A stretch of DNA of 64,000 bases from an uncultured Alphaproteobacteria bacterium (GCA_902525035.1 CABZFN010000002.1:62001-126000), one strand, 5' to 3'. Counted from the stretch's first letter, positions 18,298-27,380 are shown. Made by a program: numbers and translations. Notes: a model not told the origin generated them from the sequence alone.

Positions 18298-19120
18298 TCA
18301 AATTATTTTCACTTAGATGCGTCCATAGATTTGAAAAGCTATGTTGAAATTTTTTTTGTGCATTTACAGCATGCTCTTTTTTTTCAAATACACTGTAAAT
18401 ACAAGAACCACTCCCAGTTAGTCTTGAAAATATAACATCGTCAAAATCCTCCAAGAATTTTATTATTGATAAAAATTCAGGTTCATTTTTTTTAAGAATT
18501 TTTTCAAAATCATTGCCAGAATCTTGATCATTAATTTCTTCTAAATCAAATTCAGCATTATAATCAAAATCTGTAGGTTTAAGTGAATCATACATTTTTT
18601 TTGTAGAACATTTGAAAGACGGTTTAATTAGTAAGAAATAATATTTTGGAAAATGAACATTAGCAATTAAATCACCCCTACCTCTGACTAGAGCATCTTT
18701 TTGATTCAAGAAAATAGGGATATCTGAACCAAGATCAACATAATCAAATATATTTTTCTTTTTTATTATCTCAAGATTTTCTAAAATTTTTATAACACTT
18801 GCTACATTAGATGAAGCAGAACCTAAACCAGCTTCATAAGGAAAATTTTTTGATATAGTAAAAAGAAGTTTGGGTTTATCTTCATTTATATAAGTAAATA
18901 ATTTATCAATAATGCAATCCTCAAATAGATTATTTTTTGGAGCGAAATTACCTTTATATATTACTTGAAATTTGCTGTGAGGTTTCACAGTTATCTCATC
19001 AAAAAGATCAATGAATGTTATACCAGTGCGAATATTATGAAAACCATCATCTCTTCTATTTATAATTTTTAAAAATAAATTAATTTTGGCAGGTGATTTT
19101 TCAATTATTTTGTCCAGCAT
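18284..19120 (-). CDS. ispE: 4-diphosphocytidyl-2-C-methyl-D-erythritol kinase
   Basis: A 278-aa GHMP kinase beginning with the IspE signature SPAKINLFLKIINRRDDGFHNI. The ATP-binding motif reads PYEAGLGSASSNVAS instead of the usual AGLGGGSSDAA, a mild variation. The C-terminal LTGSGSCIYSVF motif is conserved. It phosphorylates CDP-ME in the methylerythritol phosphate route to isoprenoids; ispH of the same pathway is at 49487. It overlaps the upstream TPR gene by 20 bp on the same strand, a neighbour pair I know from other alphaproteobacteria. Confidence 0.93.
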   Translation of the reverse strand: MLDKIIEKSPAKINLFLKIINRRDDGFHNIRTGITFIDLFDEITVKPHSKFQVIYKGNFAPKNNLFEDCIIDKLFTYINEDKPKLLFTISKNFPYEAGLGSASSNVASVIKILENLEIIKKKNIFDYVDLGSDIPIFLNQKDALVRGRGDLIANVHFPKYYFLLIKPSFKCSTKKMYDSLKPTDFDYNAEFDLEEINDQDSGNDFEKILKKNEPEFLSIIKFLEDFDDVIFSRLTGSGSCIYSVFEKKEHAVNAQKKFQHSFSNLWTHLSENNLINLF

Positions 19121-20420
19121 TAATATTATCTAATTTATTTTGAACGTCTTCAGTTATTTCATCTTCTGGCTCCGCTAATTCTAAAGCTTGTTGCCAAAAA
19201 TGAATTGCTTCTCTTTTTCTATTCATAGCATAATAAATATCACCAAGATGGTCTAGAGATATTGCCTCACCAGGGGCAATATCTATTACTTTTTCCATTA
19301 GTCTTGCTGCTTCTGAAAGATTATTTTTTTTAAAATGAGCCCACGCTAAACTATCTATAATATAAAAACTATCAGGGTTAGCTTTATATGCATCATCTAA
19401 CATTTTCAAAGAACGGTCTAATTTAATATTTCTTTCAACCCAACCATATGCAAGATAATTTAAAACATTTGGTGTTCCAGGTTTAATTTCTAAAGATCGT
19501 AAAAAATCTTTTTCAGCTAAGTCCCATTCATTTTTTTGTTCATAGCAAATACCTCTCATATAAAATATATTCCAAAGATCGTCTTGGTTTTCTTTGATCA
19601 TTTCATCATAAACGTCTAATGCTAAATCATACTTTTTATTATAACGATAAAAATCACCTAAAGTTTTTTTTAGAGAATAATTATTATTATTATTTTCAAC
19701 TAATGATTTAATTTTAGTCTCAGCTTCCTCATAAGTATTATTAAATAAGTAATGTCTAGCAAGACTATTTTGAGCATCTAAATAATAAATACTATCTTTA
19801 TCTATTTGCTGATAAATATTTGATGCAACCTTATCTTGTCCAACTTGCGCGAATAACTCCGCTTTAATAATTATTGCTCTGTCGTTTTTTGGATCAAGTA
19901 TTTTAGCAAGTGAGGTATAAAATAATAAAAAATTATAATTTAAACGACTTTGTTCATTATTTGAATATGAGGATGATACCAATTCAACTAATGCATTACT
20001 TATAGTACTATTATTTTTTAGTTTGTTATCAGCAAAAAAAATAAATTCTAATAATTCACTTGGTTGCAGCATTTTATCCTTTAGTTCTATTATGTCTTTA
20101 AATTTTTTATCTTTATAAAGGGATGTAGTTTTTATAATTAAAGCTTCTGGGCTATTTTTGTTTTCACTTAAGATTTTATCAGCAATTTTTAAAGCCAGAA
20201 CTAAATCTTCTATAATTATTGCAGCAATAGCTTTATCTAAAAGAGTGTCTTGAGACAGAGTAATTTTATCCATATTAAATTTATATAAAGTGGAACTATA
20301 ATCATAATTATTAAAGGCAGATTGTGAGATTAAAAAAGATGAACTAGTTAAAGCTAAGGCTCCAGAATTAATAATCAGAAAAATTGAGATAAATTGTAGT
20401 TTTTTAATTAAATTAACCAT
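19101..20420 (-). CDS. Periplasmic TPR-repeat protein upstream of ispE
   Basis: About 439 aa from the ATG at 20420, which I prefer because it gives a clean signal peptide (MVNLIKKLQFISIFLIINSGALA); the open frame reaches back to 20480 and would overlap the divergent glycosylase gene. The rest is tetratricopeptide repeats, clearest in the C-terminal half: LKKTLGDFYRYNKKYDLALDVY, FYMRGICYEQKNEWDLAEKDF and SLDHLGDIYYAMNRKREAIHFW. It is probably a scaffold at the inner or outer membrane. Similar TPR proteins sit next to ispE in many alphaproteobacteria; the function is not established. Confidence 0.85.
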   Translation of the reverse strand: MVNLIKKLQFISIFLIINSGALALTSSSFLISQSAFNNYDYSSTLYKFNMDKITLSQDTLLDKAIAAIIIEDLVLALKIADKILSENKNSPEALIIKTTSLYKDKKFKDIIELKDKMLQPSELLEFIFFADNKLKNNSTISNALVELVSSSYSNNEQSRLNYNFLLFYTSLAKILDPKNDRAIIIKAELFAQVGQDKVASNIYQQIDKDSIYYLDAQNSLARHYLFNNTYEEAETKIKSLVENNNNNYSLKKTLGDFYRYNKKYDLALDVYDEMIKENQDDLWNIFYMRGICYEQKNEWDLAEKDFLRSLEIKPGTPNVLNYLAYGWVERNIKLDRSLKMLDDAYKANPDSFYIIDSLAWAHFKKNNLSEAARLMEKVIDIAPGEAISLDHLGDIYYAMNRKREAIHFWQQALELAEPEDEITEDVQNKLDNINAGQNN

Positions 20421-20467
20421 TTTAAATATAGTATAGTTACAATATGAATAGATAATTGTAATTTTAC

Positions 20468-21178
20468 ATGAATCAATCAAATAAAAAAAATTTAGAATTT
20501 ATAATTAATTCTGGGGTAAATTATTTTCTTCAGGATTCTCCTAGAAACTGGTTTGAAAATAAGAAAAAATTACAGCAGCCTAATTTCCATAAAGATACTG
20601 CGGATAAAAAATCTAAAATTGATGATGTTATTGAAGATCTTAAGAAACACAAATCTCCTCTTCAAAATATGGCAAAAAATTTAGTAGTTTATGATGGTAA
20701 CTTAAACGCAAAAGTAATGTTAATTGGTGAAGCGCCAGGTAAGGATGAGGATGAACAAGGTATTCCATTCGTTGGAAGAGCTGGACAGCTTTTAAATAAA
20801 ATGCTTTTGGCCATTAATTTACAAAGAGAAGACGTTTATATTACTAATGTTGTTAATTGGCGTCCATCTGATAATAGAACGCCTAATGACAATGAAATTT
20901 TAGAATTTTTACCATTTTTGCAAAGACAAATTGATATCATTAAACCTAAATTTATCTTCCTACTAGGTGGTGTTGCTGCAAAAGCCATTTTATCAACACC
21001 TCTTGCACTTGGGAAACTCAGAGGTAAATGGCATGAATACAAATCGCTTAATTTAGAAGAGGGTATTCCTACAATAGCCTCCTATCATCCAGCTTTTTTA
21101 CTTCGATCTCCTCAATATAAAAAACATTCTTGGGAAGATTTACAAATGTTAGAAGAAAAATTGAAAAATGAATCATAA
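20468..21178 (+). CDS. Uracil-DNA glycosylase, family 4/5-like, without Fe-S cysteines
   Basis: A 236-aa glycosylase. The catalytic motif is VMLIGEAPGKDEDEQGIPFVGRAG (about 83-106). The second motif is NVVNWRPSDNRTP, and the HPAFLLRSP loop lies near residue 205. Family 4 enzymes normally hold a 4Fe-4S cluster with four cysteines, but this protein has no cysteine at all, so the cluster must be absent. The fold may be stabilised differently, as seems possible in other alphaproteobacteria with the WRP variant. It would remove uracil from DNA in base-excision repair. The 3' end overlaps the lytic transglycosylase gene by 11 bp. Confidence 0.86.
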   Translation: MNQSNKKNLEFIINSGVNYFLQDSPRNWFENKKKLQQPNFHKDTADKKSKIDDVIEDLKKHKSPLQNMAKNLVVYDGNLNAKVMLIGEAPGKDEDEQGIPFVGRAGQLLNKMLLAINLQREDVYITNVVNWRPSDNRTPNDNEILEFLPFLQRQIDIIKPKFIFLLGGVAAKAILSTPLALGKLRGKWHEYKSLNLEEGIPTIASYHPAFLLRSPQYKKHSWEDLQMLEEKLKNES

Positions 21179-22913
21179 GAAATTTTCCATTATTTGTTTT
21201 TTTGTATTCTTTGTATTTTTTTCCAAGCAGATCTATGCTTATCAGCAAGATATTGTTATCAAATACGATAATATATTCTCAACAAAGGTTCTTAGTGAAG
21301 AAGATATTTATAATTATCAGCAAGCTTATAAATTTCAGGAAAAATGCAAATGGAAAAGTGCAAATAATTTTATTTTAAAGATAAAAAATAAATCTTTGCT
21401 TGGTCATATTTATGCTCAGAAATTTTTGCATCCTAATTGTTATCGATCAAATTATTTAGAATTATATTATTGGCTAAAAAAATATAATGATCATCCTCAA
21501 GCAAAACAAATTTATAAATTGGCTATTAGACGAATGCCGGCAGGTTATAAGAGTCCAACTAAACCTAGCAATCCAATTGGTATAGAGTCAGAACAAGTAA
21601 CAAGTAAAAAAACTAGTAAATATAAAAGCTCTATGAAACTATCGAACAATCAAAAAGCTGAAAAAAGAAAATTAATAAATGGAATTAAATCTAGAGTTAA
21701 TAAAGGATGGCCAACTGGAGCAGTACAATTATTAAACCAAAGAGATGTAGATCTATTATTAGATCAAGTTGAAATAGATCAACAAAAGGAATTAATAGCG
21801 AAAGGATATTTCTTAGCAAATAAAAATGACTTAGCAATCAAATATGCCTCAGAGGCTCTTATTAATTCAGCAAAATATGTCCCATATGCAGCTTGGACAG
21901 CTGGTCTATGCTCTTGGCGATTAGAAAAATATGAAGACGCTGCAAAATATTTTTCTCTTTTTTCGATTAGTTTAAAAGATGATGCGTGGCATCAAACATC
22001 AGGTAGTTTTTGGACAGCTAGATCATATGCAAAACTTGGTCGCTATGATGATATTAATTTTTGGTTAAAAAAAGCATCAAATAATCCAAATAGTTTTTAT
22101 GGAATGCTTGCACTAGAAATTTTAGGAGTTGAAAAAAAAATTGAATGGGTAGAGCATACTGATCTTAATAAAAACAATAGTACTATTTTAAATATACCAG
22201 CTGGAAAAAGAATACAGACACTGATACAGGTTGGGTTTGCCGATGAATTAGAAAAGGAAATTGTTCATATCAATTCTATTTTGAATAGAGAAATAGCTAA
22301 GGAATCTATTCAAATTGCTGAAAACTTTGATCTTGCCTATACTCAATTAAAAATTGTCAATAAGCTGGAAAATTTTGGCATGGATGTCCCAACATATCTA
22401 TATTACCCTACTAGTGTGTGGAAGCCTCGAGATGGTTTCAAATTAGAAAAAGAATTACTCCACGCGTTCATGCATCAAGAATCTATGTTTAACATAAATG
22501 CAAAAAGTAAAGATGGTGCCATAGGTTTAATGCAAGTTTTACCTTCAACAGCTAAATTTATTACAACAAGTAAAGACGTAAAAAGAAGCAACAGCAATAT
22601 TCTTAAAAATCCCGAAATAAATCTAGAGGTTGGACAAGAATACTTAACTTATCTTCTTGATCTAGAGCAAGTTTCAAGAAATCTTATATTTCTCGCAGCA
22701 GCTTATAATGGCGGTCCAGGAAATTTACAAAAATGGAAAAATGAAACAAACTATATGGAAGACTCCCTCTTTTTTATGGAAAGCATTCCTTCAAGAGAAA
22801 CACGGTGGTTTATTGAAAAAATCTTAACAAAATATTGGATTTACCAAAATAAAAATAATAAGGAAATGCATTCATTAAAAATGCTGGCAAATGGAAATGA
22901 TCCACTTTATTAA
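21168..22913 (+). CDS. Soluble lytic murein transglycosylase (Slt70-like)
   Basis: A 581-aa protein with an N-terminal signal or anchor (about residues 5-24), a long alpha-helical superhelical region, and a C-terminal goose-lysozyme-like catalytic domain. The catalytic Glu is about residue 438 in HAFMHQESMFN; further SLT motifs are GAIGLMQVLPSTA and LAAAYNGGPGNL. It cleaves peptidoglycan glycan strands with formation of anhydro-muropeptides in the periplasm. It overlaps the UDG gene by 11 bp and is followed by moaB after 6 bp, so the four genes from 20468 to 24061 look like one transcription unit. Confidence 0.92.
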   Translation: MNHKKFSIICFFVFFVFFSKQIYAYQQDIVIKYDNIFSTKVLSEEDIYNYQQAYKFQEKCKWKSANNFILKIKNKSLLGHIYAQKFLHPNCYRSNYLELYYWLKKYNDHPQAKQIYKLAIRRMPAGYKSPTKPSNPIGIESEQVTSKKTSKYKSSMKLSNNQKAEKRKLINGIKSRVNKGWPTGAVQLLNQRDVDLLLDQVEIDQQKELIAKGYFLANKNDLAIKYASEALINSAKYVPYAAWTAGLCSWRLEKYEDAAKYFSLFSISLKDDAWHQTSGSFWTARSYAKLGRYDDINFWLKKASNNPNSFYGMLALEILGVEKKIEWVEHTDLNKNNSTILNIPAGKRIQTLIQVGFADELEKEIVHINSILNREIAKESIQIAENFDLAYTQLKIVNKLENFGMDVPTYLYYPTSVWKPRDGFKLEKELLHAFMHQESMFNINAKSKDGAIGLMQVLPSTAKFITTSKDVKRSNSNILKNPEINLEVGQEYLTYLLDLEQVSRNLIFLAAAYNGGPGNLQKWKNETNYMEDSLFFMESIPSRETRWFIEKILTKYWIYQNKNNKEMHSLKMLANGNDPLY

Positions 22914-22919
22914 TAAATT

Positions 22920-23447
22920 ATGCCAATTGATACTACTCTAGATTTTGTTCCCATAAACATTGCTATAGTTACAATCTCAGATTCAAGAACAAAAGAAAAT
23001 GATACATCTGGAGATACATTAGAAAAGCGAATTACTGATGCTGGTCATACAATGATTAAACGTACAATTATCCCAGATGATGTTTCTCAAATAAAAGGTA
23101 CCTTAGATACAATGTCAAAAGAAGAAGACATTGATTGCATTATTACAACTGGTGGTACTGGTCTAACAGGAAGAGATACAACACCAGAAGCTGTAAACGC
23201 TATTGCTAGTAAACATATCGACGGATTTGGTGAATTATTTCGCCAAGTTAGTTTTGAAAAGATTGGTACATCGGCAATTCAATCACGAGCAGTTGCAGCC
23301 TTAATAAATAGTACGTATGTTTTTTGTTTACCAGGATCAACAGGTGCATGCAAAGATGGCTGGGATAAAATTTTACAATATCAATTAGACATTAGACATA
23401 AGCCCTGCAATTTTGTTGAAATCATGCCAAGATTAAATGAAAAATAG
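22920..23447 (+). CDS. moaB: Molybdenum cofactor biosynthesis protein MoaB
   Basis: A 175-aa protein of the MoaB/Mog fold. The signature TTGGTGLTGRDTTPEAV (about 75-91) and the FCLPGSTGACKDGW segment near the C-terminus are intact. MoaB/Mog proteins adenylylate molybdopterin before metal insertion. The length and start (ISDSRTKENDTSGDTL) fit MoaB. No other molybdenum cofactor gene is in the window. The stop codon shares its last base with the GTG start of rnhB (TAGTG). Confidence 0.92.
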   Translation: MPIDTTLDFVPINIAIVTISDSRTKENDTSGDTLEKRITDAGHTMIKRTIIPDDVSQIKGTLDTMSKEEDIDCIITTGGTGLTGRDTTPEAVNAIASKHIDGFGELFRQVSFEKIGTSAIQSRAVAALINSTYVFCLPGSTGACKDGWDKILQYQLDIRHKPCNFVEIMPRLNEK

Positions 23448-24061
23448 TGACTGATTTTTCTATAGAGAAATCAATTGCTGGACCCGTAATTGGTTTAGAT
23501 GAAGTAGGTAGAGGCCCATTGGCAGGCCCAGTTGTGAGTTGTGGATGTTATTTTTCCAATTATGATGATTTAGAATCAGAAATACTCATTACTGATTCAA
23601 AGAAACATACAGCAAAACAAAGAGAAAAATTATTCTTATTTTTTAAAAAATTACAAAAAGAGAAAAAACTTCAATATTACTTAGGCTACGCAAGTGTAAA
23701 AGAAATAGATACAATTAATATTTTGGAAGCAACAAAATTATCAATGAAAAGAGTAGTTGAAAAATTTAATTTTGAAAATCCATATCTTATTATTGATGGA
23801 AACTTTTCATTAAATTATCACAATGAGAAATCTATTATAGGTGGTGATAAAAAATCTTTATCAATTGCAAGCGCATCTATTATTGCAAAAGTTCACCGTG
23901 ATCGATTGATGAGTATACTTGATAGTAATTTTACATTTTATGATTGGAAAAAAAATGCAGGTTATGGAACTAAAAAACATATTGATGCAATATACAAACA
24001 CGGTGTAACTCAGTTTCACCGAAAATCATTTGAACCAATTAAATCGTTATTAAAAAAATAA
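23447..24061 (+). CDS. rnhB: Ribonuclease HII
   Basis: A 204-aa RNase HII beginning at a GTG that overlaps the moaB stop codon. The active-site motif GLDEVGRGPLAGPV gives Asp18 and Glu19; IIDGN and the SASIIAKVHRDRLM segment follow, with GYGTKKH near the C-terminus. It removes ribonucleotides from DNA and processes RNA-DNA hybrids; the type I enzyme rnhA is at 51382. It is the last gene of the run that begins with the glycosylase at 20468. Confidence 0.95.
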   Translation: MTDFSIEKSIAGPVIGLDEVGRGPLAGPVVSCGCYFSNYDDLESEILITDSKKHTAKQREKLFLFFKKLQKEKKLQYYLGYASVKEIDTINILEATKLSMKRVVEKFNFENPYLIIDGNFSLNYHNEKSIIGGDKKSLSIASASIIAKVHRDRLMSILDSNFTFYDWKKNAGYGTKKHIDAIYKHGVTQFHRKSFEPIKSLLKK

Positions 24062-24119
24062 ATTACCAAAATTTATACATGCAAAAAATGCATACCAAAT
24101 ATTATTTTATTATGCTTCA

Positions 24120-24209
24120 AAAAGATGCGACAAACATTAAATATATTTTAAGTTTCATCATTCCTCCCATTTGATGAACTATTTTAGGGGTCTTCGGACC
24201 CCTTTTTTT
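24120..24209 (+). ncRNA. Candidate small RNA with CCUCCC in a hairpin loop
   Basis: Between rnhB and ccrM a hairpin (24152-24179) pairs GTTTCATCA with TGATGAAC, leaving one bulged T, and displays an 11-nt loop TTCCTCCCATT. Six bases later comes a perfect GC-rich terminator (24186-24209). Loops presenting CCUCC, complementary to Shine-Dalgarno sequences, are known in several alphaproteobacterial trans-acting RNAs. The hairpin could instead be part of the rnhB 3' untranslated region. The 5' end is a guess; I found no convincing promoter. Confidence 0.45.
24186..24209 (+). terminator. Strong rho-independent terminator
   Basis: A 7-bp stem AGGGGTC (24186-24192) with GACCCCT (24197-24203) closes a stable TTCG tetraloop and is followed by six Ts. 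It is the strongest terminator in the window. It ends either the rnhB transcript, 125 bp downstream of its stop, or a separate small RNA. Confidence 0.93.
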
Positions 24210-24247
24210 ATGTTTATAGGCAAATTTTAAAGTTATCCCTACCTAAA

Positions 24248-24301
24248 GATTCCCTCTGTTGATAACTCAATTGACCTGATTCCATATCTACTTAAAGATT
24301 C
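24248..24301 (+). promoter_or_regulatory. Three GANTC methylation sites in the ccrM leader
   Basis: GATTC occurs at 24248-24252, 24278-24282 and 24297-24301, the last only 12 bp before the ccrM start codon. GANTC is the target of CcrM. In Caulobacter, GANTC sites in the ccrM leader let methylation state control ccrM transcription; the same autoregulation is inferred here. The first and third sites lie in a similar context (ACCTAAAGATTC and ACTTAAAGATTC). Confidence 0.6.
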
Positions 24302-24313
24302 TTTTTATCAAGT

Positions 24314-25384
24314 ATGAAGAAAAACCAAATAATTTTAGGGGATTCTATTAAGAAAATGAAAAAAATGAAAGATCACTCTGTTGATCTTATTTTTGCTGAT
24401 CCACCCTATAATCTTCAATTAAAGGATACATTATACAGACCTGATCAAACAACGGTCGAAGCTGTAACACAAGATTGGGATAAATTTAGTACGTATAAAG
24501 AATATGATCAATTTACTAATGCATGGCTTAGTGAATGTAAACGTGTTTTAAAAAAAGGTGGAACACTTTGGGTCATAGGTAGTTATCATAATATTTTACG
24601 TGTTGGTTCTACAATCCAAGATGAAGGCTTATGGATTTTAAATGATATTATTTGGCATAAAACAAATCCTATGCCAAATTTTCGTGGTACACGTTTTACA
24701 AATGCCCATGAAACATTATTGTGGTGCACAACATCAAGAGAAGCAAAATACACATTTAATTATCAAAACCTCAAAGAACTAAATGAAGGAAAACAAATGC
24801 GTAGTGACTGGTATATTCCTATTTGTTCAGGGAAAGAAAGATTACGTAAAGATAACAATCAACGATCACATCCAACACAAAAACCAGAAGCTCTACTCTA
24901 TCGAATTCTATTAGCCTCAACAAACAAAGGTGACCTTGTTCTTGATCCCTTTTCAGGAAGTGGAACAACAGCTGTCGTAGCAAAAAAATTACAACGTAAC
25001 TTTATTGGAATAGAAAAAGATAAAGATTACGTCAAACTTTCAAAAGAGCGATTAAAGAGAACAAAAGTTCTGAAAGAAGATGTTGTGACTATTGCAAAGA
25101 GCAGAAAAGAATTACCAAAAGTTCCTTTTGGTGAATTAGTCGAGCAAGGAATTATTCCACCAGGTGCAGTATTAACAGATAAAAAAGAACGCTTTAAAGC
25201 AACGGTTAGTATTGATGGAACACTTAAAATAAAAGATTTAACAGGTTCTATTCATCAAATGGGAGCAAAGATACAAGGACTGCCAAGTTGTAATGGTTGG
25301 GATTTTTGGCATGTAAAAGATAAGTCTAAATCAATCCTACTTGACGAAATACGATCTAATTACCGTAAAGATAAACTGAATTAA
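24314..25384 (+). CDS. ccrM: CcrM-type GANTC adenine DNA methyltransferase
   Basis: A 356-aa beta-class N6-adenine methyltransferase. The catalytic DPPY motif is at 29-32 ([12 protein letters not shown]) and the AdoMet motif DPFSGSGTT at 211-219. The C-terminal domain (about 265-356) matches the CcrM-specific DNA-recognition extension. Length and order fit Caulobacter CcrM, which methylates GANTC after replication and controls cell-cycle transcription. No restriction enzyme gene is nearby, consistent with a solitary regulatory methylase. Three GANTC sites lie in its leader. It is preceded by a strong terminator, so it has its own promoter. Confidence 0.95.
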   Translation: MKKNQIILGDSIKKMKKMKDHSVDLIFADPPYNLQLKDTLYRPDQTTVEAVTQDWDKFSTYKEYDQFTNAWLSECKRVLKKGGTLWVIGSYHNILRVGSTIQDEGLWILNDIIWHKTNPMPNFRGTRFTNAHETLLWCTTSREAKYTFNYQNLKELNEGKQMRSDWYIPICSGKERLRKDNNQRSHPTQKPEALLYRILLASTNKGDLVLDPFSGSGTTAVVAKKLQRNFIGIEKDKDYVKLSKERLKRTKVLKEDVVTIAKSRKELPKVPFGELVEQGIIPPGAVLTDKKERFKATVSIDGTLKIKDLTGSIHQMGAKIQGLPSCNGWDFWHVKDKSKSILLDEIRSNYRKDKLN

Positions 25385-25468
25385 AAAATTTTCATTTTAA
25401 ACTATTAAGTTTTCTGCTAATTTTATTATTGTTCAAAACAAAACTGCTTATTAAATAAAAGGACTATT

Positions 25469-25834
25469 ATGAAAAAATTTGAAGACTTAATGAGTGTTAA
25501 AAATGAAATTGAAAATATAAATGCTGAAGAAGCAAAAGAAAAACTTAATGATCCAAATGTGCAATTCATTGATGTTAGAGATAAAAAGAGTTTTGAAGAA
25601 GAAACTATTGGAAATGCAATGCATTTGGACAAGGCTTTTCTTGAATTCTATTTAGCCGAGGGTAGCCCTTTAGAAAATGAATTTTTTAAAAATAACCCAG
25701 ATAAAGAATATATTGTATTTTGTGGTGTCGGTGGACAAGGAACTTTAGCCACTAAAACAATGCAAGATATGGGTATTAAAAATGTTAAGAATATTACTGG
25801 CGGTATGGCAGAATGGGAAAAAATTAAAAAATGA
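25469..25834 (+). CDS. Rhodanese-like sulfurtransferase domain protein
   Basis: A 121-aa single-domain rhodanese without a signal peptide. The CH2A-like VQFIDVRDKKSFEEETIGNA segment (31-50) and the active-site loop FCGVGGQGTLA with Cys85 are present, ending with ITGGMAEWEKI. It may carry sulfane sulfur in cytoplasmic sulfur transfer or signalling; the partner is unknown. AAAGGA precedes the start. It stands alone between ccrM and a MATE exporter. Confidence 0.86.
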   Translation: MKKFEDLMSVKNEIENINAEEAKEKLNDPNVQFIDVRDKKSFEEETIGNAMHLDKAFLEFYLAEGSPLENEFFKNNPDKEYIVFCGVGGQGTLATKTMQDMGIKNVKNITGGMAEWEKIKK

Positions 25835-25849
25835 TTAATTATAAGGAAT

Positions 25850-25939
25850 ATGCATAAAGTATTACTTATTTTTATAATTTCATATTTTTTTTCATTACCA
25901 GCCTTAACATTAACAAATAAAAATTATTACATTTTGTAG
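25850..25939 (+). CDS. Possible 29-aa secreted or membrane peptide
   Basis: A short frame of 29 codons begins 15 bp after the rhodanese stop codon, with AAGGA just upstream of its ATG. It encodes a Lys-containing N-terminus, a hydrophobic core (VLLIFIISYFFSLPA) and a short polar tail, like an isolated signal peptide. It may be a genuine small membrane peptide, the remnant of a lost secreted protein, or chance in AT-rich DNA. Confidence 0.3.
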   Translation: MHKVLLIFIISYFFSLPALTLTNKNYYIL

Positions 25940-25947
25940 CTTTAAAC

Positions 25948-27261
25948 TTATTTTATTTGTTGATAAATCCTACCCATATAAGAGAAAAGGGTCAGGGCTC
26001 TTGCAATAAAGAAAATACAAAGAGATAACCACAATCCTGTATTCCCAAAACTTGCAATTAAGAAGAAAGAAAGAACTATATAAATGATAACAGAGACGAT
26101 CATGGCATTTCGCAGTTCCGTTGTTTGAGAGGCTCCAACAAAGATACCATCAAATTGAAAACAAAAAGAAGCTGCAAAAGGAATAATAATAATCCAGTAA
26201 GAATAAGAAAAGCTGATCTCTCTTATATTTGGTAAGTCTGTCATTGTGATAATGTAATAATTTTTACTCAAGAAAAAGATTACACAAATTATTAATCCTG
26301 TTACTGTGCTTAAGATAAAGGAATTTTTTATCACATCATTTAACAATTGTCGGTTTTTTGATCCAATAGAGTATCCAACAATCCCCTCCGTTGAAAAAGC
26401 GTAAGCATCAAGAACATAAGCAGATAACATAATAAAATTTAGGAGAATAGTATTAGCGGCTACTGTTTCTTCACTAATGGAATTACCAAGATAGGTAAAA
26501 TATAAGAAGGCAAAAGCAAGAAGAAGGGATCGAATAAATATATTAAGATTAATATTAAAAATAGTTTTAACTTTCTTTGGATCAAATATTTTATTTGTAC
26601 TGAATGCTAATTTCGTAATCTTACTAAGCGCAAAAAAAGTATAAAATAAGAAAATAATCGTTGTAAGGGTTGAGGCAACAAGTGTTCCTAAAGCAACACC
26701 AAAAACATTTAAATTAAAATATAAAACAAAAACTAAACTAAAAATTATATTTGCAATCGAATAAAAACCAACAATGATGCTTGATGTTTTTGTTTTTTGG
26801 AGACCAATGAATAAACCAGTAATGACAAAAATAGTAAGCTCGCCAAAAGTAGAATAAATACGAAGATAAAAATAATCTTTAAAATACCTTTTCGTGTCTG
26901 ATGATAATTCAAATACTGATAAAGAAATCTGAAAGATATAACTTTGTAAAAGTATTAAGAGTAAAGAAATTATTATGACAAAAGCTATGTTTCTGAGAAA
27001 AATATTTACAACCTCTTGATAATCATTTGATCCATCTGCTTGTGCTACCAAGCCAACTGTTCCGGACCTCAAAAAACCAAAACTACCAAAAAGAATGGAG
27101 AAAACACTTGCTGCAATACTCGTTGCAACTAAGTAACTAGCATTGTCTAAATTTCCCATTAACCCTGTATCAACAATGGCTACAAACGGAATAACTAAGT
27201 TGGCAAAAAAAATAGGAATAGATAATTTAAAAATATTTTGGATCGATGATCTTGAGGACAT
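25948..27261 (-). CDS. MATE-family multidrug exporter (DinF-like)
   Basis: A 437-aa protein with about 12 membrane helices. The N-terminal repeat reads LSIPIFFANLVIPFVAIVDTGLMGN and the pattern GSFGFLRSGTVGLVAQADGSND identifies the DinF branch of MATE transporters, which export toxic organic cations or oxidants in exchange for protons or sodium. The second half begins around residue 235 with ILLNFIMLSAYVLDAYAFSTEGIVGY. It is monocistronic and convergent with the rhodanese gene. The substrate cannot be predicted. Confidence 0.9.
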   Translation of the reverse strand: MSSRSSIQNIFKLSIPIFFANLVIPFVAIVDTGLMGNLDNASYLVATSIAASVFSILFGSFGFLRSGTVGLVAQADGSNDYQEVVNIFLRNIAFVIIISLLLILLQSYIFQISLSVFELSSDTKRYFKDYFYLRIYSTFGELTIFVITGLFIGLQKTKTSSIIVGFYSIANIIFSLVFVLYFNLNVFGVALGTLVASTLTTIIFLFYTFFALSKITKLAFSTNKIFDPKKVKTIFNINLNIFIRSLLLAFAFLYFTYLGNSISEETVAANTILLNFIMLSAYVLDAYAFSTEGIVGYSIGSKNRQLLNDVIKNSFILSTVTGLIICVIFFLSKNYYIITMTDLPNIREISFSYSYWIIIIPFAASFCFQFDGIFVGASQTTELRNAMIVSVIIYIVLSFFLIASFGNTGLWLSLCIFFIARALTLFSYMGRIYQQIK

Positions 27262-27380
27262 TTTAAAGATAAATTTTATATTAGTAAAATTTGATAATAA
27301 ACTATTTATCTAATCTCTAAAGGGTCAAATTAATCACTATCTTTATTTCGAAAATCTTATAAAGCTCAAAATAATTTAAA

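Noticed and set aside
24137..24151. TTAA-N7-TTAA, a match to the CtrA box
   Set aside because: Such A/T-only motifs arise often by chance at this base composition, and no further support is visible.
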